Shown piece by piece: positions 11,733 to 22,075 of a stretch of DNA of 64,000 nucleotides. Each line of letters begins with the position of its first letter. The stretch's first letter is position 1. The translations under genes and the position numbers were made by a program. Origin of the DNA: Microstegium vimineum (taxonomy: Eukaryota; Streptophyta; Magnoliopsida; Poales; Poaceae); contig CM039139.1 of the NCBI GenBank assembly GCA_022036555.1, positions 6,352,924 to 6,416,923 of the forward strand, in the 5' to 3' direction. Below the pieces are notes generated by a model, which saw only the letters and a program-made list of their open reading frames with translations, ran no database searches and was not told where the DNA came from.

Positions 11733-12803
11733 AAAAATAGCCAGTGATTCTCCGGGTACATGTGCAAGAGCCCAAATGGCAACGGGCTGTCTGATGGTTG
11801 GAATCTGGCCCAAATACTACCTGTTGGTCCCTAAAAATCACTGTGGTGCATCATTAACAAGTTTATGGATTTAGAAATGTTCATGAAAAAGGGACCTAGA
11901 AATGTCTTTACAAAGTTCAAACGTGGTACTTTTCTCCATAATCTCATCTGTATTAAAAACGTAGAAACATATTAGCCTAATTTATTATGACCACATTTTT
12001 TTCTCTACTTATATACAGTATATATGCTAGCGTTTTCAAAAAAAGAATGTTAGACCAGAGTATGCAAGCTAATGGGCTTTACAATTTTGTCTAATTTCAA
12101 TTATTTTTTAGTACAAGTAGTAGCTAGCATTTACTCATCCAAACATGCTCTTAATACCGTTTGTTTGTTTGGCTGTGAAGTGTGAACTATGAAAAAATTG
12201 TTGGGAAGAAATTATAAGTTGTTTGGTTAAGATAACTATAAAATCTAGCATCATCTCCTTATCTCCCTTTAGACAATTGTAAAACGTCTATCTATTTCCA
12301 CACATTTGAAAAAGCTGAAAGCCACAAGCAAAGTTTATATACTGCAGAAATTGTACTATGTAAAAGCATTTGATTTTCCAAAAGTAGCTTTTAGTTCTAC
12401 ATGTTTAGTTGACTTTCTACTTCACAATAGAATTATTTTCTAGAAGCTAAATCAAGAACAACGTTAGAGTCAACCAACCATTTTCATGCCTTACTAAGGT
12501 TTAAATCCAGAATGTTAATCTATATAATAAATTTAAGCATTTTTTTGCTACTTTTATTCACGAACAATTTCAGCACTTAACTCCAAATTTCCTACTTCAT
12601 AGAATCTATTTTAGTGAACTTTGATCGAGGTCATGGATCTATTTTTCATATTCAGAGATAATTACCTTTATTTTAGTTAGCTTTGATTAATCGGGCTAAG
12701 ACTTAACCATTGAAGACCTACACATTTATCTTGACATGATTCAGTTGTTTCTTTTTTTTTTGAGGGGATGATTCAGTTGTTTCATTACACCACTCGTGAT
12801 ACA
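11733..12803. other. AT-rich intergenic DNA
   Basis: No open frame of interest. Part of 12150-12490 has a TTTGTTTGGCTGTGAAG-like edge that may be an old MITE, but no matching second end is convincing. Confidence 0.4.
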
Positions 12804-12806
12804 TAA

Positions 12807-13209
12807 GAGCAACTCTAACAGTTTGACATTTAGACTTGACATATCTAATTTTGCCAAAAAAACTAAAAAACTGGTGACCAATAGTTTGACATTTGGGTTT
12901 GAAATTTTTGCCAAAGTTGTAAATAGGAGCCCGCACTTGGCAATTTAGCGACCGTGAAAAGGGGAGGCAATTTTTTTTCCTTCTTTTTTTCACGGCAGAA
13001 CCGTCCTGGACGTAAGCCTTTTTTTTCCTTCCTTTTTTTCACGGCGGAACACAAGGCAGCGGGTCCACTGGTCTATTATTTCTATTTTTGCCAAGTCATT
13101 ATGGGGAACTGTTGAAGATTATATATTTTTTTGTTTTAGCATATCTATTTTAGAGTTGGTAAATTTCATGTTTTACCAAACTAAAATTATCAAACTGTTG
13201 GAGTTGCTC
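12807..13209. mobile_element. Tourist-like MITE (TAA target duplication)
   Basis: The termini GAGCAACTCTAACAGTTTGA and the inverted right end (TCAAACTGTTGGAGTTGCTC) frame 403 bp. A TAA triplet is repeated at 12804-12806 and 13210-13212, the three-base duplication expected of PIF/Harbinger-type MITEs. The interior contains two near-identical T-rich blocks ending in TTTTTTTCACGGC. Confidence 0.75.
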
Positions 13210-13212
13210 TAA

Positions 13213-13845
13213 CTTAGTATTTTGCTTACATGAAAAACGTTTTTTGTATGTATCTGTGTGTTTAATTAGTCATCTAAATGCATAGGACATGACTGTACCA
13301 ACCGGCAACCGTGATATATGTCTATGACCTGATTAAAAAGGCTAGTTTCTAGTCCAGATTATTAATGTAGGATTTTTGAACATAGTTTGAAATATAGTAT
13401 TCTAGTATCAATGTAGACTTGAGCCCTTCTTCTGATCTAAAACAATCAAATGCATGTAATTGGTTTCCCCGATCCGGCACTGGCTCGCCAGCAGGCGGAG
13501 AGTGCGCCCAGGCAAAGCAGTTCCTAATTTTCTCTACTTTTTTAAACGAAAATTTGTCCATGTTTTTGACACGTCTCGTTCTGTCGATTTGAGACCAATC
13601 GAGCTGTTTGTCTGGCATGTGGCCCCACTTCGTCACTCCAAATGATTCGTCGTCGCCCTCTCCCAGACGTTGATTGGAGCCGGTACGAAATCCCCAATCC
13701 CCTACACGACTGTGGGTCGCATCGAACACGCAATCGCCGCCAGCTCGGTCTACGACCCCGCACCGGTGTTCCACCGCTTCCACACCAACGCGAACGCCGG
13801 CCGCCGTGGCCTCCCTCCGAGTCCCGCAGTCACACGCCGGCCGCC
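13213..13845. promoter_or_regulatory. Upstream region of the PEX11-like gene
   Basis: Intergenic DNA passing into GC-rich leader sequence from about 13640. Overlapping frames on both strands here have no recognisable domain. No clear TATA box stands out, so the transcript start is not assigned. Confidence 0.4.
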
Positions 13846-14573
13846 ATGGCCTCCTCCGAGCCCCCCAATTTCACGCCTGCCGCCGCGGCCGCCGCGCGCC
13901 AACCGGCCCGCGACTTCCTCGCCCACCTCGAGGCCTATCTCGCCCGCCGCGACGGCGTCGACAAGCTCCTCAAGATCTCCCGCTACGCCGCGCGCCTCGC
14001 GCTCGCTGCTGGGCCGCCGCTAGCCCCCGGTGCCTCCGCCCGCCTCAAGTCCTTCGAGTCCAGCGTCGGCCTCAGCCGCAAGGCTTTCCGTCTCGGCAAG
14101 TTCGTGCAGTCCCTCAACGCCCTCCGCGCCCACCCGCACCCTCCCCGGCGCTCGCGCTACTCGCCTACGGCGGTGAGGGCATCTACTACTTCGTCGAGCA
14201 GTTTGTCTGGCTCGCCAAGGCCGGGCTCCTGCCTGCGCACCTCCTCCCGCGCCTCCAGCGCCTCAGTGCTTGGGCCGAGCTGCTGGGCTACGTCGGCTCC
14301 ATTGCGATTAAGCTGGAGGAGGTGGCGAAGATCGAATCTTCGATAAAGAAGCGGCTCGAGAAGGACTGTGATAAGGATAGCGAGGCGGTGAAGACGATGC
14401 AGGGTAAGCTGCTGCTGAAGCGGATGTCAGTGGTGCAGGACGTGGCGGATGCCGTCATGGCGTTGGGAGACGTCACCGATGGCAAGGGTTTGCTCGGGAG
14501 CTCCACGCTGATGGCATCAGCTGGCCTGCTCTCGGCGTTGATCAGCACGCATAAGAACTGGAATTCTTGTTGA
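13846..14573 (+). CDS. PEX11: Peroxin PEX11-like (PEX11A type), with a -1 frame slip
   Basis: PEX11 proteins sit in the peroxisomal membrane and drive its elongation and division. From ATG 13846 the frame gives MASSEPPNFTPAAAAAA, then a block characteristic of the plant PEX11A type: RDGVDKLLKISRYAARLAL (residues ~36-54) and SVGLSRKAFRLGKFVQSLNA (~70-89). Near 14140-14150, in a C-rich stretch, the frame is lost. The homologous text resumes in another frame with LLAYGGEGIYYFVEQFVWLA, then SAWAELLGYVGS, and ends HKNWNSC at TGA 14571-14573, the C-terminus typical of this group. The span is 728 nt, one base short of 243 codons, so one base is missing relative to an intact gene. There is no intron. 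An AATAAA at 14614 suggests the polyadenylation site. Either a sequencing or assembly error or a genuine pseudogene is possible; everything else is well conserved. Confidence 0.88.
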
Positions 14574-15392
14574 AGCCTGATGGTACATGTTAATGATAGC
14601 ACATCATATGATGAAATAAAGCTCTGATTAGAGGGATAACAGTGTTTCCTCTGGGGAAATCTGGATGCTCCTAAAACTGATATACTGGTCCTCTGGAGAA
14701 TGAATGAAGTTTATTCTGATTCATTTGGTAGACCAAAGAATTTATTCTGGTTATCTGCTTCTGCTGTGTATGATTGACTTTAGATAAGATGATCTTGCTT
14801 TGCTCCAACTACATTTAACAGCGCACTGTTTGGCTTCATCTTCATAGTTCTTGAATCGAAAGCATTGTGGTTGAGGCTCACCTGCAACCTTGAGCTATCC
14901 AAAGAATTTGGAGCACCAAGATGCACATCTGTTCTCCATATATCAATAGCCATCACAATATGCTTGACTACTTCTCATGAACAAAAAAGAAGAAATACAC
15001 ACAGTACATTCATATTCCGTATCATAATAACGAATAGTTGCAAATTGGGTAACAAAACTCTGGAGCTTATGTAATCAAAGCCAGGGCTGGCACATCATGT
15101 AATAAAATGTGCATATCCCCAAGTGCTAGTAAAGGTATAAAAATGAAGGATTGCTAAAAACTAAACCAATGACATAAGCTTGATAATAGCAGGAGGTCTA
15201 TTGGCTCTTATTTTTCAGGCCCAATTAGATTTTGTTTGTATGGTCAATTACCATCTATTAAGTTAGGCTAATTCAATGAACTAGGAAAGAATGGTGATCA
15301 CAGCAAAATAGAACCTCAAGAGCTGTCTAATTGCAGTCAATCAATGTAGGGCAGTATTTGTTCATTAGTTTACCAAGTGATTTTTTAGAAAC
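14574..15392. other. 3' UTR and intergenic DNA
   Basis: Follows the PEX11-like gene. Contains its probable polyadenylation signal AATAAA at 14614, then AT-rich sequence without a recognisable gene. Confidence 0.5.
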
Positions 15393-15394
15393 TA

Positions 15395-15657
15395 CTCCCT
15401 CCATCCCAAATTATAAGACATTCCAAGAATCTTGGAGAATCAAAGCATCTCAAGTTTGACCAATAATTATAGAGAAAATTGTAAAAGTTTATGACATCAA
15501 ATAGGCATACTATGAAAATATAATTGATAACGAATCTAATGATACTTAGTTGACATCATAAATGTGATTATATTGTTCTCATATTAGATTGGTCAAACTT
15601 GAGATACTTTGACTCTTCAAGATTTTTGGGATGTCTTATAATTTGGGATGGAGGGAG
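15395..15657. mobile_element. Stowaway MITE (263 bp)
   Basis: The inverted ends CTCCCTCCATCCCAAATTAT and ATAATTTGGGATGGAGGGAG are perfectly complementary over 20 bases. TA is repeated at 15393-15394 and 15658-15659. This is the best preserved copy of the subfamily in the window, implying recent insertion. Confidence 0.92.
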
Positions 15658-15659
15658 TA

Positions 15660-18070
15660 TTTGAGATGCTCTTACCTCCAAAATCGTCGCTGGACTCGTC
15701 TTTTATAATGCTATAAGCGGAAAGCTGCAATGCTCTCTTCATTTATTCGTTAGGCATTGGTTCATGCAAATATGTATGACATAAAGTTATGGTATTGTGC
15801 CAACTGTCAAATTTCGCTTGATTATATGTTTCTCTGTGGTTGCGTGGCTGGCAATATGCACTGTGAAGTTTGTCCAATTTTGACTCTGCTATTAAGATGA
15901 TCTGCTGCTAAGGCCAGGGTGTTGCAGTGGTGGTGACTAGGTGAGCTGTAAGTGCCTCAAGGTACAGCAGTGCAGTGATTTTTTTCTTCTATTATTGTAA
16001 AACACATTTGCCACTTCAAGGTACAGTGTTGCAGGGATGATTTAGCACATTTACCTCTCTTCACCATGTTTAGTGAGACAGTGCTGCAGCCATGATTGGG
16101 TGCCTAAGAACATTTGTCTCCTTGTTTGTGCTTATTATTCATGCGAATAGTGGTATGGGTAAGGTCATATATTAGCGTGCTTTTCCAGCAATGGCTGAGT
16201 AGGTTCAGCTTAATGTTGTTCTTGCTATATTTTTGGTGCTATTGGTGTGACAACTGAAACAATAAAGAGGATGGTATTCATGAAAGGTTTAATTAGCAAG
16301 TAATTTATTGCCATTTTTGTTGAATTCTACACTTTGTATTTACTGTTTGCCAAGCAGCCCACAGCCCACTTATTGCTTATGCCTATATTGAGGAGATAGG
16401 AGAATTAATTTCTCTCATATAATGGCTTTGCTTTACTACATATTAAAACATATCCTGCGCTCCAGCTGCATAAGTTTAAAAGTTTTGATAGTTGTCCGTA
16501 TCATCTGTTTGCCAAGTAATGTTTTTTTGTCTGCTTATATTGACCACCAGACTATAGGAGTAATGATGTGCCTCCCTATTCTTTCTATCGATGCATTCCA
16601 GGTTTGACAAATCACGGCGGCAGTGATATGTCCCTGTCACAAGATGATTAGGGACTCACGGTTGTGTTGACGTTCTCAGCTACCGTATCAATTCTCTAAT
16701 ATTAAATACTAGAAAGGAACTTGTTTGTCCCTTGTAAAAATAATTTTTAAATAGAAAATGAACTTATTTACTCTTCTCAAAAGCAGAATACAAATAATCT
16801 TTTTAACTAACAATTGCCAGAAAATATGACATAGAAACCGTTTCTTGGAGAAAGACCTGCTTCTTGCCTGGTAGATCAGGCGTTGGGGTGCAGCCGTATA
16901 GTCCACATGTGTGCTATTCTATGATAAAATATATTCATTTTTTTGTAGTACTATCAAATGCATTCATGTTTTGTACAATTCCCCGTTTGTATAGACCGTT
17001 ACCACAACCTTGGAGCCCCCGGTCTACTGTATGTGGTAACCTTTTTAAAATTGACACATCGACCTGTCATCTGCAGTTCGCATGTCAGTGGCAAGGCTGT
17101 CACTGTTTTGTTTTCAGTTCTACGGTTGCGAGAGTTCTACTGGAACGCAGGGCTATTCTTGCTTGCAATCTGAACTTTTGTCGTTGGCTTAAAAAAGCTC
17201 TGGATACACGCACTGAAAAGAGTAAACCCGGGTGCTGTCAAACAGCCGCTGGGACCAGCGTGAGGAGACGGCAAATTCTCCTTTCCCTTCCGTCTCCACA
17301 TCAGACTTCCCCTCGAGTCACGGACACGCACCACCAGGGCACGCCACTGGGCCGGCCGACTGGTTCGGCCGCGCGGCGACCCCATCGCCGAACCCACCCA
17401 AAATCGACGGGGAAAACGCATCGGAATCGCCCGGTGGCCCTGCAAAAGCGTGCGAAAAAAACGGCTGGAAATACCGCGGCGCTGCGGGCGGCGAGTCCAA
17501 CTCCTCCTACACGGTTCAACGCCAACCCAACGGCTCAGCCACCGCACCGCACTGCGCACACCCACTCCTCTGACCCCCACGCTACGCGTTTCGTCTCGTG
17601 AGCCGTGAGAGAGAGAGGGCGAGGCGATAAAACCACCGCGTCCACCCCCCGCCCGCCCATACGCGACGCGGCGATGCTTCCCCCCAACCTCCTCTCCCCG
17701 TAGCCCTCCACCCGGCCCCCATCCGCTGCCTTCCCTCCCACCCTCCTCCGTTCCCCTTTCCCGTTTCTCTCCTCCGCTTCCCGATTCAGGTCGCAACGCC
17801 GCCGCCTTCGCTGACCATGCGCGCGCACAAGCCGATTTGAGCCCGCCGCTACAGAGATTTCGAGAGAATTTTTGGGCCAGCGGGCGTGAACAGAACTTGG
17901 TGCCCCGCGGCTGTGCCTTTTGTCGCCCACTGTTTCGCGTCAATTCTCGCGCGAAAAGGCAAGTTCCTGCTGATTTGGGCGGAATTCGGGGAGTTTCGGG
18001 CCGGGATCCGTCGATTTGAGTTCCCCTCGGGGGAGATTGAGTTCTGATTTTGTGGATTTCGTGTGCAGGG
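15660..18070. promoter_or_regulatory. Intergenic DNA and 5' leader of the RING-PHD gene
   Basis: 15660-17200 is AT-rich and shows no supported gene. From about 17220 the sequence becomes strongly GC-rich and leads into the RING-PHD gene. The bases just before its ATG read TTTCGTGTGCAG|GG, a plausible 3' splice site of a 5'-UTR intron. The long minus-strand open frame over 17137-18315 is antisense to this leader and has only low-complexity serine-rich content. Confidence 0.45.
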
Positions 18071-21000
18071 ATGGGGACTGGAGAGGGGTCGCCGCCGCCG
18101 AGGCGGGACATCAGCGGTAGGCGCCGCCGCCGGTGGCTGGACGGAGAGGAGGAGGACGACGACGACGAGGAGTATGTGCTGGAGGAGGGGGAGGATGAAG
18201 AGGATCGTGCGGAGGAGCTCTCCGCCTCGAGCGCCGGCGAGGAGGGCGAGGATTCGGACGCAGAATACCAGGAGGAGGCTGAGGAGGAAGACGAGATCGA
18301 GACGCCGCGCCCCAAGCGACCGGCAAAGGGCAGCGACCGAGGGCGGAAGGGAAAGGTGGATCCGGCCGCCGCACGATCTCGGCGCCGGAAGTATGAAGAG
18401 GACGAGGACTATGAAGAGGAGGTTGACGAAGACGACGAGGGGGAGGAGTACCACGATGTGTTCGAGGAGGTCGAGGAGGAGGAAGAAGTAGCACCGCAAC
18501 GGCCCAAGAGCACTGCAAAATGCGGTGCCCGTGGCCGGAATGTGAAGCTGTCTCCAGGAGTGAAGCGATCTCACAAGCGAAAGCAGGAGGACGATGAGGA
18601 TATGGACTTTGACCCCGAGTTGCCAGGAGTGAAGCGATCTCACAAGGGAAAGCAGGAGGACGATGAGGATATGGACTTTGACCCTGAGTTGCCAGGAGTG
18701 AAGCGATCTCACAGGCGAAAGCAGGAGGACGATGAGGATATGGACTTTGACCCCGAGTTGCCGGGAGTGAAGCGATCTCACAAGGGAAAGCAGGAGGACG
18801 ATGAGGATATGGACTTTGACCCTGAGTTGCCAGGAGTGAAGCGATCTCACAGGCGAAAGCAGGAGGACGATGAGGATATGGACTTTGACCCCGAGTTGCC
18901 GGGAGTGAAGCGATCTCACAAGCGAAAGCAGGAGGACAATGAGGATATGGACTTTGACCCCGAGTTGGATGACGAGGAGGATGAGTTAGATGAGGACATT
19001 GATTTTGATCCCGATGATGTGGATGCTGATGCTGAAGAGGAGGATGAGTATCAAGACGAGGAGGAAGAGGAACTGGTTTGTACTCGTGCCAGAAAGGTAA
19101 CTGTAAAGAGCCCAGCAAAGCGAAAGTCCAATTCAAAGCGGCGAATGCTAAAGAAGAAGACGAAAAATAGGGGATCCAAGGTTTCTAGGCGGAAGGGGGC
19201 TTCAGCTAAAGCGAAGAAATCAGCACCTGTTAGTAGGCGGAGAAAGCGTTCAGTGATAGACGACTACGAGGATGAGGATGACGACTTCATTGTGGACGAT
19301 GAGGTCATTGTGGATCGGCAACCCAGGAAGAAGGCCAGGACAGGGAGTGGGAGGGAGGCAGAGGTGGACCCTCAAGTATCTGTTCAGGAAGAGACATGGC
19401 CAGACCTTGAGTCAGACACATCGGAGTTTGAGTTTGCGACGTCTGATGAAGAACCTAACAATGTCGAAACACCTGTAGTTGAGCAGGCTACAGTCAGAAA
19501 AGGGAGGAAGAAGAGGATATCTGGGTCAGAGTCATCCTCGGATTCTGAATTCCTTGTATCAGACAAGGAATTGGAGGAATTTAGGGAGCCTGTGCCTCCA
19601 AAGGCTGTGCCAATTCTCTCTGCACCCTTGAGAAGGATTTGTATTACAAGGCATGGAGAAGGCAAGGGAAAGGAGAAACAGGAACCAGAGGAGGCTGGGA
19701 AGCCAATATGTGGGATCTGCCTCTCGGAGGAGCAGAGAGCTACTGTACAGGGTGTCCTCAATTGTTGCTCACACTACTTTTGCTTCGCGTGCATCATGGA
19801 ATGGTCTAGGGTTGAGTCGAGATGCCCCTTGTGTAAGCAGCGGTTCACTACAATCACCAAGTCATCAAAGGTAGATCTTGGTCTTGGAGTGAGAAAAGCT
19901 GTAATCAAGGTCGAAGAGCGTGATCAGGTAAAGTTTTGTGTCATGGTGGTGGTTACATAATTTCTTTCCACATTGCCTTTTGGGGTTAGAGACTTCATTC
20001 TTTATAAGAGTATATAATTCATTTATATTGTTTATTTCATTGGTAACTTGCATATCCATGCTGTATCTGTTCATCACTAGTTTGGTACTCCTTCCATTCT
20101 AAATTGTAAGTCATTCTAAGAATCTTGGAGAGTCAAAAGCATCTCAAGTTAGACTAAAATTATAGAAAAAATTATAAAGATTTATGACATAAAATAGATA
20201 TACTATGAAAATATAATTGATGAAGAATCTAATGATACTTAGTTATCATCATAAATGTTAAACTTGATAAGTTTTGACTCTCCAAGATTCTTGGAATGAC
20301 TTACAATTTGGGATAGAGGGAGTACAATTTAAATGAGATAGTATGTGTCAAATGAAAGGCATTGTTAAGAGTAGGCAGCATTTTGAAGTTGTATAGGAAG
20401 GTTTGATTATGAAAAGAAATGGGTTGTGGCAAGATGGCCTCATTTACTGATTTAGAGTTTAACAGCCTCATGCACGTGTGGTCTTTAGCCATGTGTATCG
20501 AACTTATTATATTATAACTTTCAGTACTTTAGTTCTTAATTTGTTATTTTTAACCTCTCCTAGTTCCTACCCACTCATGTTCTTCACAGGAAAATTCTGT
20601 CCTGTCCTGTTCAACAGTAGTAACGAAACCTCTAGTCCCAAGCAAGTTGGGTAAGTTAGAGTTCAAACCCAACAATCGAACATATGTTTTGTAGTATATG
20701 TGGTAATACTCCAAAGCATATGTTCAATTGTTAGGTTTCTACTTACCCTGTAGCCAACAATTGCACTATTATAAAAAAAGTAGGAATAATAAAATAATAG
20801 TAATAGTGAATCTCAATTATTAAGTCATGATTTCCAATTTTTTCATGTTCTTGTATCTTGTATTAATTCCTATAATGTCAATTAAAAACGATTTCATGAC
20901 TGTTGCACTTATAATGAACTTTTTTTATAAAAAGAAAGCCCGCCTAGGGGACATAGGTTCTATTATACATTAGGAGAAATAGGCCCGCACTGCACACAGT

Positions 21001-21821
21001 TATGCTTAATAATGAAGTTACGAAGCTGTTCTTTTGTTACTGTCTAAAAAAGGTCATCTGCCCAACATTTGATATGAGAATCAATGCTGCAGACTTCTGT
21101 TTTCCTATTGTAACACCTTGAATGTGTTGACCTGTTGTCTGTTGTCAAGTTGTCAGTTGGTAGTTCTACTATGAACTATTGTTTCTTTATGTGTTATATA
21201 CTCATCTTCTTGCTTATCACACAGGTTTATCAGCCCACTGAAGAAGAAATAAGGCGTTGGCTAGACCCATATGAGAATGTCGTTTGTATAGAGTGCAATC
21301 AAGGTGGCGATGATAGTCTCATGCTATTATGTGACATTTGTGATTCCTCAGCGCATACGTATTGTGTTGGCTTGGGAAGAGAAGTACCTGAAGGAAACTG
21401 GTACTGTGGAGGATGCAGACTTGGTGACGAGGGACCATCATATACTGGAATTCAGCGTACAGTGGCTTATGAAAGACAAAATTACAGAAATCATGTCGAT
21501 AGTAGTTCTGTAAGTTTTGGCATGCTTGCACCAAGTGGCACATTTGAAAGGCCGCCATCAATCAACCCTCGCCATTCTTTTCAAGGGATTGATCTAAATC
21601 TATCTCCAAGAGAGTTTCCTGGAGAATCACATCCTGCTGAATCTCAATTTTCAACTGATAGCGTACCAACTCCCACTGGAAGAAGAACTGTTTCAGGAAG
21701 GCGTCAAATACATCGGTACATTCGGATTTTGCTAGCCGGACCAAGGCAACCTAGTAGACCAGAACCAGACGTATACCACAATATTGCGCAGCACAGTGGT
21801 GGTGTACCAAAACTGAACTGA
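18071..21821 (+). CDS. Acidic RING plus PHD finger nuclear protein (At4g10930-like)
   Basis: Two exons: 18071-19927 and 21225-21821, joined in phase 0 (CAG|GTAAAG ... CACACAG|GTTTAT), giving 817 residues. The first ~530 residues are highly charged, with long Asp/Glu runs and Lys/Arg stretches resembling nuclear localisation signals. They include six 23-residue tandem repeats (residues 162-299). A RING finger occupies residues ~547-588 (CGIC..., SHYFCFACI, CPLC), and exon 2 opens with a PHD finger at ~640-683 (CIEC, CDIC, HTYC, WYCGGC). RING fingers usually give E3 ubiquitin ligase activity and PHD fingers read histone tails, so a chromatin-linked role is inferred. Related plant proteins continue well beyond the PHD. 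Here a TGA at 21819 is followed in the same frame by more protein-like text, so the C-terminus may be truncated. ATG 18071 was chosen because upstream frame codons lack ATG. Confidence 0.8.
18554..18967 (+). repeat. Six-copy 69-bp coding minisatellite
   Basis: Six uninterrupted 69-bp units start at 18554, 18623, 18692, 18761, 18830 and 18899. Each encodes PGVKRSHxxKQEDDEDMDFDP plus EL, with variation at two basic residues (KR, KG, RR, KG, RR, KR). Units 2-3 and 4-5 match each other including the silent CCT/CCC alternation, so a 138-bp pair was duplicated after the single unit. The last unit has a unique N in EDNED. The repeat stays in frame, so it changes length without breaking the gene. Confidence 0.95.
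20088..20322. mobile_element. Stowaway MITE (235 bp) in the RING-PHD intron
   Basis: The ends CTCCTTCCATTCTAAATTGT and ACAATTTGGGATAGAGGGAG are imperfectly inverted. TA lies at 20086-20087 and 20323-20324. Same subfamily as the 15395 copy, with a ~30-bp internal shortening. Confidence 0.85.
20649..20748. repeat. Hairpin-forming inverted repeat in an intron
   Basis: GGGTAAG at 20649 pairs with CTTACCC ending 20748. Inside it AACCCAACAATCGAACATATG pairs, with three mismatches, to CATATGTTCAATTGTTAGGTT. The loop is about 30 bases. The size resembles a small MITE or a miRNA-precursor-like foldback, and neither can be decided from sequence alone. Confidence 0.55.
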
Positions 21822-22044
21822 ATCGCTGGAACTTCCCTTCTTCATCAGAAGCAAACACAATCACAGAATCTGCCTGATGGCATTCAGAACCATCACAGTA
21901 GCCTTCCATTTGTTCAAGCTCAAAACAATTTTGCTCCATTTATGTCCCTAGATGGGGATGATTTCCAGCAAATCGAGGGTGTCAAGAGCAACCTCAGGAA
22001 CATATAGTAGAGCCCTTACTAGGTAAAGCCCCCATCCCCCCCCC

Positions 22045-22075
<31 letters not shown>

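Larger units (their letters stand above)
19928..21224 (+). other. Intron 1 of the RING-PHD gene
   Basis: The intron has GT (19928) and AG (21224) borders and is 1,297 bp long. It holds a Stowaway MITE (20088-20322) and a ~100-base inverted-repeat hairpin (20649-20748). An open frame runs into exon 2 from 21135 by chance. Confidence 0.75.

Noticed and set aside
13674..14573. 299-codon frame starting before PEX11
   Set aside because: Only its 3' half is real PEX11. The 5' part is an out-of-frame arginine/proline-rich shadow.
17137..18315. 392-codon minus-strand open frame
   Set aside because: Antisense to the GC-rich leader and acidic first exon of the RING-PHD gene. The translation is a serine/arginine low-complexity shadow of GAG/GAC codons.
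18554..18967. CRISPR-like array
   Set aside because: Contiguous coding tandem repeats without spacers in a eukaryotic exon.
17849..19136. Minus-strand frames of 356 and 341 codons with repeats
   Set aside because: They mirror the six-copy 69-bp repeat of the sense gene. The repeats explain the length.
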